Of a DNA stretch of 45,740 nucleotides, positions 24,539-32,193 are shown piece by piece. The position numbers and the translations under genes were made by a program. How positions within the stretch are numbered: the first letter of the stretch is position 1; each line of letters starts with the position of its first letter. The stretch is from Spirochaetota bacterium (GTDB lineage Bacteria; Spirochaetota; Spirochaetia; Treponematales; Treponemataceae), in the NCBI GenBank assembly GCA_023393015.1, contig JAEWMY010000002.1:1-45740 (forward strand), in the 5' to 3' direction. The notes under the pieces are model-generated. The model was not told the origin of the DNA and made no database searches. It worked only from the letters and a program-made list of their open reading frames with translations.

Positions 24539-25240
24539 CGAACCCGGCTTCTTGAACAAAAAACGGTGAGCGCCCGTGCGTCCGAGCCAGACAAGACCGT
24601 GTTCCGCGGCGAGGAGTTCGAAGGCGCGCTCGGTCCAAAAGGCGACGTGCGTCGTGTCCTCCCGGTACCACCACCGCTCGAAGGGCGTGTCGGGCAGGAT
24701 GTGCGTGCCTACCGCGAGCCAGCCCGCGGGACGCACCGCGGCCGCGAGGTCGGCGAAGGACTTGGCCGGTTCGTAAAAATGCTCGACAACCTCGAGGCAG
24801 GTCACGAGATCGGCCGTGCCGTGATCGGGCGACGGGCCGGCGGACATGTCAGGCGCGTAATACGGGTCCCACCCCCGGGCGTCGAACCCCCGTTCGCGCA
24901 ACAAGGCGACCAAAGCCGGCTCGGGTCCGCTTCCGTAATCGAGTACCGTCCGAATCTTCCCGGCCTCCGTCACTCCGTGCGCGCCGAGTGAGCGGTGCGC
25001 GGCAATACGGCGAAACGTGTCATCGACAAAACCTTCGAGCCAGGCGCGATACCCCGTGTCGGCGAGAGAGTTTCGGTGCAAGTCATACCGCGCTTTTTCC
25101 GCCTCATGATCGGGCAAAAACTCCCGGTCCAGGGTAATTCCGCCGCATTCGGCGCATCGCGCGTAGGAGCGATCTCGAACGGTCAGGACCGTAGTACCCG
25201 AAAAACCGCAAAATCGGCAGAATTCGACCGTTTTCTCCAT
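24515..25240 (-). CDS. Class I SAM methyltransferase with N-terminal zinc ribbon
   Basis: 241 aa. The first 35 residues hold two C-x2-C pairs (CRFCG, CAECG), a small zinc ribbon. Then comes a Rossmann methyltransferase: motif I VLDYGSGPEPAL, motif II GWDPYYAP, and DLVTCLEVVEHFYEP. The layout resembles small-molecule or sugar methyltransferases with a Cys ribbon; the substrate is not visible. Start ATG 25240 is set by GAGGGG; a TTG at 25252 is rejected because it would consume the ribosome site. It runs divergently from flaB, with the flaB sigma-28 promoter only 9 bp upstream, so flagellin or envelope modification is a speculation worth testing. Confidence 0.8.
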   Translation of the reverse strand: MEKTVEFCRFCGFSGTTVLTVRDRSYARCAECGGITLDREFLPDHEAEKARYDLHRNSLADTGYRAWLEGFVDDTFRRIAAHRSLGAHGVTEAGKIRTVLDYGSGPEPALVALLRERGFDARGWDPYYAPDMSAGPSPDHGTADLVTCLEVVEHFYEPAKSFADLAAAVRPAGWLAVGTHILPDTPFERWWYREDTTHVAFWTERAFELLAAEHGLVWLGRTGAHRFLFKKPGSLPERFEQ

Positions 25241-25248
25241 AATTCCCC

Positions 25249-25276
25249 TCAAGTATTTTTAGCCTGATGCCGATAA
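25249..25276 (+). promoter_or_regulatory. Sigma-28 (FliA) promoter of flaB
   Basis: TCAAGTAT (25249-25256; six of eight to TAAAGTTT), 12-bp spacer, and a perfect GCCGATAA at 25269-25276. The predicted leader is ~160 nt. Confidence 0.75.
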
Positions 25277-25393
25277 AAGGTACGGGGAAGGAATCGTTCC
25301 GTGCCCTTCGTCGAAGGATACCACGGATACGGACTCTCTCTCCACAACCGAAATGAGCGAAACGCGCCGGGTGGCACGGATCGTCAGTTCGGG

Positions 25394-25415
25394 CGGGAAA
25401 CATGGATGCTTCCCG
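25394..25415 (+). promoter_or_regulatory. CsrA-type hairpin 1 in the flaB leader
   Basis: CGGGAA (25394-25399) pairs perfectly with TTCCCG (25410-25415), leaving a 10-nt loop ACATGGATGC with the A-N-GGA core of CsrA sites. Confidence 0.55.
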
Positions 25416-25422
25416 TTACACA

Positions 25423-25439
25423 TATTCCACGGAGGAATA
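25423..25439 (+). promoter_or_regulatory. CsrA-type hairpin 2 covering the flaB ribosome site
   Basis: TATTCC (25423-25428) pairs with GGAATA (25434-25439) around the loop ACGGA (25429-25433). The Shine-Dalgarno ACGGAGGA lies inside it, so bound CsrA would block initiation, as in the hag leader of Bacillus subtilis. Confidence 0.6.
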
Positions 25440-25442
25440 CCT

Positions 25443-26303
25443 ATGGTTATCAACCACAACCTCTCTGCAATGTTCGCTCAGCGAACACTCGGCGTCACCA
25501 ACGGTGGCATTCACAACGACGTTTCCAAACTGTCGTCGGGAATGCGGATCAACAAAGCCGGTGACGATGCTTCCGGACTCGCGGTTTCGGAGAAGATGCG
25601 CAGCCAGATTCGCGGCCTCAACCAGGCCTCGCAGAACGCGGCGAACGGCATCAGCTTCATCCAGGCGACGGAAGGCTATCTGCAGGAAACCACCGACATT
25701 CTCCAGAGAATTCGCGAACTGTCTGTTCAGGCTTCGAACGGTATCTACTCGTCCGAAGACCGAATGCAGATCCAGGTCGAGGTTTCCCAGCTGGTTGCGG
25801 AAGTTGACCGGATCGCCAGCTCGGCGCAGTTCAACGGAATGAACATGCTTACCGGTCGTTTCGCCCGTGAAACCGGCGAAAACACGATCACCGGTTCGAT
25901 GTGGTTCCACATCGGTGCGAACATGGACCAGCGCGTCCGCGTTTTCATCGGTACGATGACTGCTTCCGCCCTCGGCGTCCGCAGTGTCGGAGACGGTACC
26001 ATCATGACCCTCGAGAACGCAGATTCCGCGAACCGGAGCATCGGCGTCATCGACGAGGCCCTGAAGGTCGTCAACAAGCAGCGCGCTGACCTTGGCGCGT
26101 ACCAGAATCGCCTCACCCTCAGCATCGTAGGGCTCGACGTCGGCGCGGAGAACCTCCAGGCCGCCGAATCCCGCATCCGCGATACCGACATGGCCAAGGC
26201 GATGGTCGAGTACACCAAGAACCAGATCCTGTCTCAGTCCGGCACGGCGATGCTTGCCCAGGCTAACACCAATAGCCAGCAAGTGTTGTCACTTCTCCGA
26301 TAA
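25443..26303 (+). CDS. flaB: FlaB-type periplasmic flagellin, copy 1
   Basis: 286 aa, the length of spirochaetal FlaB core flagellins, which form the periplasmic filament. The N-terminal D0/D1 motif is present (INHNLSAMFAQRTLG; SSGMRINKAGDDASGLAVSEK) and the C-terminal half ends with GAENLQAAESRIRDTDMAK and NTNSQQVLSLLR. The short middle region lacks the hypervariable domain of exported flagellins. Start ATG 25443 follows ACGGAGGA; a longer frame from 25353 is rejected. A sigma-28 promoter and two GGA hairpins lie in its leader. Copy 2 follows 326 bp downstream, with high similarity (same RMQIQVEVSQLV and KQRADLGAYQNR blocks). Confidence 0.96.
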   Translation: MVINHNLSAMFAQRTLGVTNGGIHNDVSKLSSGMRINKAGDDASGLAVSEKMRSQIRGLNQASQNAANGISFIQATEGYLQETTDILQRIRELSVQASNGIYSSEDRMQIQVEVSQLVAEVDRIASSAQFNGMNMLTGRFARETGENTITGSMWFHIGANMDQRVRVFIGTMTASALGVRSVGDGTIMTLENADSANRSIGVIDEALKVVNKQRADLGAYQNRLTLSIVGLDVGAENLQAAESRIRDTDMAKAMVEYTKNQILSQSGTAMLAQANTNSQQVLSLLR

Positions 26304-26314
26304 CGTAGTATAAT
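26286..26314 (+). promoter_or_regulatory. Sigma-70 promoter inside the 3' end of flaB copy 1
   Basis: TTGTCA at 26286-26291, 17-bp spacer, consensus TATAAT at 26309-26314. It would start transcription near 26321, giving copy 2 a ~310-nt leader. Confidence 0.55.
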
Positions 26315-26329
26315 GCTATGAGGAGCGTT

Positions 26330-26350
26330 CCGGGGGCAGTGTGCCCCCGG
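26330..26350 (+). terminator. Strong hairpin after flaB copy 1
   Basis: CCGGGGGCA (26330-26338) pairs with TGCCCCCGG (26342-26350), loop GTG; GAGC/GCTC outside can extend it. The following CTTCAT is a poor U-tract, so it may stop only part of the transcripts or protect the message end. Confidence 0.6.
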
Positions 26351-26585
26351 GGCTCTTCATGCGTTTTACCGGCGTATCGGCGAAAGTCATGCGTCAAGCG
26401 TCCGCGGGCTCCGTCTCGCGGAAGCGTTGATCTTTGAAAAACACCCGAATTGAACCGTGAGCGACGGTATGGACGGTTTCGTTGAATTCAGTTTCTGAGT
26501 CACAGCGTAACCATCCGTGCCGTAAAAACCGGAACGTTCCCAGGAGGCGCTATTCCCGGGTTCTTCCGGCCGCCACGGCCGGTGT

Positions 26586-26606
26586 GTCTGGCAAGGATTG
26601 CCGGAC
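26586..26606 (+). promoter_or_regulatory. CsrA-type hairpin in the leader of flaB copy 2
   Basis: GTCTGGCA (26586-26593) pairs with TGCCGGAC (26599-26606; one G-U) around the pentaloop AGGAT. The ribosome site 12 nt downstream (AAGGAGGG) supplies a second A-N-GGA. Confidence 0.5.
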
Positions 26607-26629
26607 AAACACGTTTCAAGGAGGGTCAT

Positions 26630-27484
26630 ATGGTTATTAACCACAACATGAGCGCGATGTATGCCCAGCGGCAGACCGGCGTCGTAGAATCCGGACTGCA
26701 GTCGAGCATCGAGAAGCTTTCGAGCGGAATGCGCATCAATCGAGCCGGAGACGACGCTTCCGGATTGGCCGTATCTGAAAAGATGCGAAGCCAGATCCGA
26801 GGGCTCAATCAGGCGGGGCAGAATATCCAGAATGGCGTTTCGTTCATCCAGGCGACCGAAGGGTACCTCGGAGAGACGACCGACATCATTCAGAGGCTCC
26901 GCGAGCTCTCGATCCAGGCGGCGAACGGGATCTATTCCTCGGAAGACCGGATGCAAATCCAGGTCGAGGTTTCCCAGCTCGTGGACGAAGTAAACCGCAT
27001 CGCCAGTCACGCTCAGTTCAACGGAATGAATATCCTTACCGGACGGTTCGCTCGTGAATCTGCGACCGGAGCCATGCAGCTCCATGTCGGCGCCAACGTC
27101 GACCAGAACGAGAAGATCTTTATCGGTACCATGACCGCCCAGGCGCTTGGTATTACCGGAACCCAGGGAACGGAAAATTCTATGATTTCACTGTCTTCTG
27201 TTGACGGCGCGAATATGGCGATAGCCTCTCTTGATTCCGCGCTTCGGACGGTTTCGAAGCAGCGCGCCGACCTCGGCGCCTACCAGAACCGTTTCGAAAT
27301 GGCCTACGAAGGAATCTCGATCGCATCAGAGAACCTGCAAGCCGCGGAATCCCGCATACGCGACACGGATATGGCCCACGAAATGGTAAACTTTACCAAG
27401 AGCCAGATCCTGAGCCAGGCGGGCAACGCGATGATCGCTCAGGCGAACACCCAGCCGCAATCAGTCCTCAGACTGATCCAGTAG
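26630..27484 (+). CDS. flaB: FlaB-type periplasmic flagellin, copy 2
   Basis: 284 aa and closely similar to copy 1 throughout (INHNMSAMYAQRQTG, SSGMRINRAGDDASGLAVSEK, AAESRIRDTDMAHEMV). Differences cluster in the centre (residues ~150-200), where copy 1 has TGENTITGSMWFH and copy 2 has SATGAMQLH. Spirochaetes usually carry several FlaB proteins that co-assemble in the core of the periplasmic filament. ATG 26630 follows AAGGAGGG. The probable promoter is the sigma-70 site at 26286-26314 or read-through from copy 1. Confidence 0.96.
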   Translation: MVINHNMSAMYAQRQTGVVESGLQSSIEKLSSGMRINRAGDDASGLAVSEKMRSQIRGLNQAGQNIQNGVSFIQATEGYLGETTDIIQRLRELSIQAANGIYSSEDRMQIQVEVSQLVDEVNRIASHAQFNGMNILTGRFARESATGAMQLHVGANVDQNEKIFIGTMTAQALGITGTQGTENSMISLSSVDGANMAIASLDSALRTVSKQRADLGAYQNRFEMAYEGISIASENLQAAESRIRDTDMAHEMVNFTKSQILSQAGNAMIAQANTQPQSVLRLIQ

Positions 27485-27551
27485 TTGGGCCGAAAGGACC
27501 GAACCGACAGAGAGTTCTGGACGTCATCTCTACGGTTTAGTCCGATTTTCC

Positions 27552-27645
27552 GGAAGAAGAAGAAGCGCCCTTCTTCTTCCCCCTAATACGCCCGGCGGAA
27601 ACGCCGGAAGCGATATACGCGCTCCCCGCGCCGGCCCGTACGGGC
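27552..27645 (+). terminator. Hairpin cluster after flaB copy 2
   Basis: Three consecutive structures: GGAAGAAGAA (27552-27561) with TTCTTCTTCC (27571-27580); CCGGCG (27592-27597) with CGCCGG (27602-27607) around a GAAA tetraloop; and the perfect 12-bp palindrome GCCCGTACGGGC (27634-27645). None has a T-run, so 3'-end protection or partial termination is more likely than strong rho-independent termination. Confidence 0.5.
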
Positions 27646-27712
27646 GGACGCCTCCGGAGCGGACCGACTCATGGATGATTCGGTCTTTCTGTTTCTTTCA
27701 AGGAGGTTGCCG

Positions 27713-28075
27713 ATGAGTATCGAAGTTACGAGCATCGGTCAGCAGTTAACGGCAATGGATCGCCGTCTTGAAGGTTCGGTGAATTCAACTTTGCGCACTA
27801 CTACAGCAACTATGCAGACGAACGACGCGGCCGCGGAACAGGCACAGATGAGTCAGGAGCGGGTTTCGCGAATAGCCGAGCAGATTCAGAACATCTCGAA
27901 CATGTTCGACCGCCAACTGCAGTTCCGGGTCAGCAAGGAACTCGACCAGGTTATCGTCAAGGTTATCGATTCCAGCACCGATAAGGTTATCAGGGAAATT
28001 CCGTCCGCGGAAATCCAGAAGATCCAGCTCAGGATACAGGAAGCGTTGGGGCTTCTGTTCGACGAGTCGATATAG
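27713..28075 (+). CDS. flaG: FlaG-family flagellar protein
   Basis: 120 aa. The C-terminal FlaG domain is clear: LQFRVSKELDQVIVKVIDSSTDKVIREIPSAEIQKIQLRIQEALG. FlaG proteins influence filament length and assembly, and the gene commonly sits between flagellin and fliD, as here. The ATG at 27713 follows AAGGAGG at 27700-27706; an upstream in-frame ATG at 27671 would swallow that ribosome site and is rejected. fliD follows after 59 bp. Confidence 0.9.
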   Translation: MSIEVTSIGQQLTAMDRRLEGSVNSTLRTTTATMQTNDAAAEQAQMSQERVSRIAEQIQNISNMFDRQLQFRVSKELDQVIVKVIDSSTDKVIREIPSAEIQKIQLRIQEALGLLFDESI

Positions 28076-28134
28076 CGGTTTTTTCTTGCCGTACGTACGA
28101 TACCCTGGTGAGCGCGGATGTGGGAGGTTAGGAT

Positions 28135-30087
28135 ATGTCCGATATCAGCATCCCGGGCGTAACGGCGAGCAAATATAAAACCGACGAACTCATTCAGGGC
28201 CTCATGAAGGTCGAACGCGTTCCGCGCGACAGGGCGAACGCCGACCTCGAAACGTACAAAAAACAGCAATCGGCCTGGCGCCAGATAAACCAGTCGTCCA
28301 CGACGCTCAGGGACGCGGCGAAAAGCCTGTATTCCTTCAACAACCCCTTCAACGAAAAGTTGGCGGACTCGACGGACGCGCGCGCCCTTACCGCGAGCGC
28401 GACGAGGGAAGCCCGTGACCAGAGCTTTCGGGTCACCGTCAACCAGATCGCCGAGGCCGACGCCTTCCTTTCCTCGGAGTTGCCGTCTGACGCAAAGGTA
28501 CCCGGCGGAACGTATACCTTCTCGGTCGGAGACGCGCGCGTCTCCTTCAAGTGGAAGGGCGGGTCGTACGGCGATTTCGCCGAGGCGCTGAACCGTCGCG
28601 GCGAGGGAACGCTCCGCGCGTCCCTCGTGCAGATTACCCCGAAAACGAGATCCCTCCTCGTCGAATCGCTCAAGACGGGCGCCGCCGAGCGACTCGCCTT
28701 CTCGGACGACGCCCTTTCCTTCGCGCTCGACGCGGGACTGATCCGAAAGAACGACAAAAGCGCGGTTGCCGTCTCTTCCGAATCGGTCTCGGTGAAGCCC
28801 GCCTCGAACTCTCTTATCGAGTTTTCCCCCGCCGCGCGCGCGCGGGACGGACTGACTCTCGAATACCAGCTCACCGTGACGGAACGGGCGTCCGACGCCC
28901 CGGCGGGCGACGATACTCCGGCCTTCGACGCGAGCAAGCCAAGCTCCCTCACCTGGGGCGGAATCACGATCCAGAACGTGCAGCCCGACATACCGATCGA
29001 AGCGGAACGGCCCGTGCCTAAAGAGCCGGTCGTCGACGACGCGGTGCTGTCCCTCCGTTCCACGAAGGGCTCCGCCCTCCCCCTCCCCCCCGCGGGCGCG
29101 CCGGGCACGACGCAATCGTTTACGGTGCCGCTCGCCGAATACGGCGACGTCGACGCGATCGTCCTGCATAACCGCAACACGAGGCGCGACGTCTCGATAA
29201 CGGGCGTCAAGATCGTGGACCCTCGCGTGGCGGGCGATTACGTTCCCGTAAACCCCGTATCCATCGCGCAGGACGCCGTCATCAAATACGAGGGCATCAC
29301 GGTCACGCGCCCGAACAACGACATCGACGATCTCGTTCCCGGCGTGACGCTTTCGCTCAAGGAAGCGACCGGAAAGCAGGAGACCGTGACGGTAAAGCCC
29401 GACGTCGAGGCCGCGAAGGAAGCCGTCATAAAGCTCATCGGTACCTACAACAGGGTCATCGCCGAGATCAACATACTCACGCAAAACAAGCCGGAGATCG
29501 TCAGCGAGATCACGTATTTTACCGAGGATGAGCGCAAGGCCGCCGAGGAGCGTCTCGGGATGATGCAGGGCGACACGACCCTCAACGGGATCAAGGCCTC
29601 GCTCCAGCGCCTTACGAGCAACATATACGCGGCAAACGACACGACGACGACCAGGACGCTCGCGCAGATAGGGATCTCGACCCGTTCGGGCACCGGCGGC
29701 TCCATCGAGTACTCGCGACTTCGCGGATACCTCGAGATAGACGAGAAGAAACTCGACGAGGCCCTCGAGCGACGGATGAACGAGGTCAAGCTCCTGTTCG
29801 GATTCGACTCCGACGGGGATCTCGTCGTGGATTCGGGCGTGGCCCACGCGATGGACTCGAACCTGACGCCGTACGTGCAAACCGGGGGCATTTTCTCGAC
29901 CAGGACGTCGGGACTCGCGAGCAGGATCACGACGACCGAAAAGACGATCGCGCGGCTCGACGACCAGCTGAAGAAAAAAGAGTCGGAGCTCAAGGCGAAA
30001 TACGGACAGATGGAAGGGACGCTCAACAGCCTCCAGCAACAGTCGAACTCCATTTCGACTTTCAACAAGCAGAACAACTCTAACTGA
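28135..30087 (+). CDS. fliD: Flagellar filament cap protein FliD (HAP2)
   Basis: 650 aa. N-terminal FliD_N: IPGVTASKYKTDELIQGLMKVERVPRDRA, then a long variable middle, then FliD_C with RLTSNIYAANDTTTTRTLAQIGISTRSGTGG and a C-terminal coiled coil (RITTTEKTIARLDDQLKKKESELKAKYGQMEGTLN). It caps the growing periplasmic filament and guides flagellin folding. The protein is longer than in many bacteria because of an extended D2/D3 region (about 200-380). It is followed by a small conserved gene and the PilZ gene on the same strand. Confidence 0.95.
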   Translation: MSDISIPGVTASKYKTDELIQGLMKVERVPRDRANADLETYKKQQSAWRQINQSSTTLRDAAKSLYSFNNPFNEKLADSTDARALTASATREARDQSFRVTVNQIAEADAFLSSELPSDAKVPGGTYTFSVGDARVSFKWKGGSYGDFAEALNRRGEGTLRASLVQITPKTRSLLVESLKTGAAERLAFSDDALSFALDAGLIRKNDKSAVAVSSESVSVKPASNSLIEFSPAARARDGLTLEYQLTVTERASDAPAGDDTPAFDASKPSSLTWGGITIQNVQPDIPIEAERPVPKEPVVDDAVLSLRSTKGSALPLPPAGAPGTTQSFTVPLAEYGDVDAIVLHNRNTRRDVSITGVKIVDPRVAGDYVPVNPVSIAQDAVIKYEGITVTRPNNDIDDLVPGVTLSLKEATGKQETVTVKPDVEAAKEAVIKLIGTYNRVIAEINILTQNKPEIVSEITYFTEDERKAAEERLGMMQGDTTLNGIKASLQRLTSNIYAANDTTTTRTLAQIGISTRSGTGGSIEYSRLRGYLEIDEKKLDEALERRMNEVKLLFGFDSDGDLVVDSGVAHAMDSNLTPYVQTGGIFSTRTSGLASRITTTEKTIARLDDQLKKKESELKAKYGQMEGTLNSLQQQSNSISTFNKQNNSN

Positions 30088-30100
30088 CGGGAGCGCGGTG

Positions 30101-30691
30101 ATGGACATACTCGTGAACGGGACAAACGTTGACTTTACACTGAAAACCGAGCGGACGCTCGGCGAGGTACTGGGCTCCGTGGAACAGGCGGTGGAGGAAA
30201 ACGGACAGACGGTCATAAGCGTGCGGATCGACGGTTCGGACGTTCCGGCCGAGGGACTCGACGCGGCCTTCTCGCGCGACATCGGGTCCGTCTCGCGCAT
30301 CGAGCTCGACACACTCGCGAGGGAGGATATCCTTTCGATGCTCCGCGCGCTCGGCAAGGAGCTGAACGAATCGGTCCCGCTTCTCGAGGAGATTCCCGTA
30401 CACCTCCTGACCGGCAAGGACCGAACGGTCATGGAAACGATCCACGCGTTTTCCGTGCGCCTCGAGAGCCTGTACAAGCTCCTCCCGCTGCTCCCGCTTA
30501 CCGGGATCGCGCCCGAGCGGCTTACGGTCGACTCGGTCCCGCTTTCGTCATACCCCGGCGAACTCGCGCCGCTTCTCGGGGAGCTGCTGTCCGCGCTCGA
30601 GAGGAAGGACACCGTGACGGTCGGCGACATCGCCGAGTACGAATTGGCGCCGAGGATTACCGGGGCGGCGAACGTGTTGACGAGTCTTTGA
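30101..30691 (+). CDS. Conserved flagellar-operon protein of unknown function
   Basis: 196 aa, no signal peptide. N-terminal ~70 residues look like a beta-grasp-like domain (MDILVNGTNVDFTLKTERTLGEVLGSVEQAV), then an acidic helical part (IELDTLAREDILSMLRALGKELNESVPLLEEIP) and a Leu/Pro-rich segment. I do not recognise a named family. Its position immediately after fliD (13 bp) fits the slot occupied by FliS-type chaperones in other phyla, but the sequence does not resemble FliS. Start ATG 30101 is preferred over the GTG just upstream. Confidence 0.75.
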   Translation: MDILVNGTNVDFTLKTERTLGEVLGSVEQAVEENGQTVISVRIDGSDVPAEGLDAAFSRDIGSVSRIELDTLAREDILSMLRALGKELNESVPLLEEIPVHLLTGKDRTVMETIHAFSVRLESLYKLLPLLPLTGIAPERLTVDSVPLSSYPGELAPLLGELLSALERKDTVTVGDIAEYELAPRITGAANVLTSL

Positions 30692-30743
30692 ACGCGGCGG
30701 CGCGGAGACTCCGCCGGGATACGATCGATCAAGGGGGCGTAAC

Positions 30744-31874
30744 ATGATCGAACACCTGTACGCGCAAGTCATTCCGTATAGCACGGACTTCAAGCCCGTC
30801 TATCTCGTCTTCCCGATCATGGGGGCGATCATCATCGCGGTCGTGGCGATATTCAACAAGTACAACGAGGAGCGCGAACGGACGATCGCGCGGCCGCGGG
30901 GACAGGGCGGGCGTCAACCGCTCGCGCCCTTCGTCAAGACGGGAAAGTTCAATCAGGAAATCAAGGCCATCTCCTCTTCGTGCAAGTTCAACCACCGGCA
31001 GACGGCCGTTCTCACGAAGGTGTGCGTCGACAACCGCCTCGAGCGGCCCTACCACCTCATCCGAAACGCGCGGGCGCTCGAGGAGGCCTTCTCGCGCGAA
31101 CTGACGCGGATAGAGTCAGTGGTCCCGCGGACGAGGGAAATCGAGGAGGAGATCACCCTGCTCTTTACCGTGCGCGAGGCCCTCGAGAACGCGCGGAAAA
31201 ACCAGGCGACGCTCGTTTCGTCCCGTTCGCTCGAAAACGGACAGCCGTTCACGATCGTGACGCCCGACCAGGAGCAGTATCCTGTCCTCCTCTTCGAAAA
31301 CTCGCCGAGGGGACTCGTGTGCAAGGTACCCAGGGACTCGTTCGGAAACGAACTGCGCCTTCAGCATTGGTCCCGGATCGAGATATACTTCTCGCTCGAC
31401 AACGGCCAAACTTACCGGTATCCCGCCCGGGTCGCGGGATACGAGTCGGGGGTAAACGAAAGCCTCATGATCATCTCGCACACGGACGCGCTCAAGCCGC
31501 TGCCGAACCGTCGGCACGACCGGCGCAATTTCTCCACCGACTGTACCTTCACGTACGTGTCGGTCGCCAACGTCGTCAACGGCAGGAAAACGGAACACCG
31601 TTTCTATCCCATGGGGAAATCCTATCCCGGCGCCATCACGGACATATCGGCGGGAGGTTGCAGCATCCGGACGCCGGCCCCCCCTCCACAAAACCAGTAT
31701 ATAGAGATAGAATGCAGCCTTGACGGAAAGTCGCAGGATTCGATGACGGGAAAGGTACTAAGGCTTTCCGAGACGTCGAGTCACGGCGACAAGGTCGCGC
31801 ACGTGCAGTTCGCCAAGATGCCGCGCACGACCATGAACAGGGTATTTGCCCTGATATACGAACACGGGGAGTAG
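30744..31874 (+). CDS. Membrane-anchored PilZ-domain protein (c-di-GMP effector)
   Basis: 376 aa. A membrane segment (VYLVFPIMGAIIIAVVAIF, residues 19-37) is followed by a helical linker, a YcgR-like N-domain, then a PilZ domain whose two c-di-GMP motifs are intact: NRRHDRR (255-261) and DISAGGCSIR (300-309). It should bind cyclic di-GMP and act at the membrane, probably adjusting flagellar motor output. An ATG at 30744 follows GGGGGCG. It sits in the flagellar operon directly upstream of tsaE/tsaB and an HD-GYP phosphodiesterase gene. Confidence 0.88.
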   Translation: MIEHLYAQVIPYSTDFKPVYLVFPIMGAIIIAVVAIFNKYNEERERTIARPRGQGGRQPLAPFVKTGKFNQEIKAISSSCKFNHRQTAVLTKVCVDNRLERPYHLIRNARALEEAFSRELTRIESVVPRTREIEEEITLLFTVREALENARKNQATLVSSRSLENGQPFTIVTPDQEQYPVLLFENSPRGLVCKVPRDSFGNELRLQHWSRIEIYFSLDNGQTYRYPARVAGYESGVNESLMIISHTDALKPLPNRRHDRRNFSTDCTFTYVSVANVVNGRKTEHRFYPMGKSYPGAITDISAGGCSIRTPAPPPQNQYIEIECSLDGKSQDSMTGKVLRLSETSSHGDKVAHVQFAKMPRTTMNRVFALIYEHGE

Positions 31875-31879
31875 CTACG

Positions 31880-32140
31880 TTGACGATACTCGCGATCGAT
31901 GACATTGCGCGCAAGGAAACCTTCATCTACTATCGACGCGAGTTCACCGGGAAGGCTCTCTACGACCTTCCCGGGCGGCGACACTCGGGCTCTATCGAGT
32001 TTTCCATAGAGACGGAGCCGACGGGAAAGAAGGACATACGCGTCCGACTTCTCGACTCCATAGACTATCCCCTGCTTCCCATCGTCTCCAACCTCAAGCG
32101 GTACATTCTCGATCTCGACAGGGAAGGCAAGCTTCCCTGA
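31880..32140 (+). CDS. Small conserved protein of unknown function
   Basis: 86 aa from a TTG start at 31880, with GGGGAG 8 nt upstream, and only 5 nt after the PilZ stop. Charged and beta-rich (AIDDIARKETFIYYRREFTGK ... GSIEFSIETEPTGKKDIRVRLLDSIDYPLLPIV), ending SNLKRYILDLDREGKLP. I do not recognise the family. Position between PilZ and tsaE matches my memory of a small conserved gene in treponemes. Start codon is the weakest part of the call. Confidence 0.75.
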   Translation: MTILAIDDIARKETFIYYRREFTGKALYDLPGRRHSGSIEFSIETEPTGKKDIRVRLLDSIDYPLLPIVSNLKRYILDLDREGKLP

Positions 32141-32158
32141 GGCCCGCCCCGGCCGTAC

Positions 32159-32187
32159 TTGACCGCGCAATGCCTATGCGGTATTTT
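32159..32187 (+). promoter_or_regulatory. Promoter of tsaE
   Basis: TTGACC at 32159-32164, 17-bp spacer, TATTTT at 32182-32187. The predicted start coincides with the ATG at 32194, again without a ribosome site. Confidence 0.6.
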
Positions 32188-32193
32188 TATCAC

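Larger units (their letters stand above)
26304..26629 (+). other. Intergenic leader between the two flagellin genes; no gene seen
   Basis: 326 bp without a convincing ORF. In order it holds the -10 of the internal promoter, the GC-rich hairpin at 26330-26350, ~200 bp of unassigned sequence, a GGA-loop hairpin at 26586-26606 and the ribosome site AAGGAGGG at 26618-26624. I found no good sigma-28 site; GCCGTAAA at 26519-26526 is a weak half-match without a -35. Confidence 0.7.

Noticed and set aside
26296..26303. TCCGATAA at the end of flaB copy 1 as a sigma-28 -10
   Set aside because: It is the coding end (Leu-Arg-stop) and no -35 lies at the right distance.
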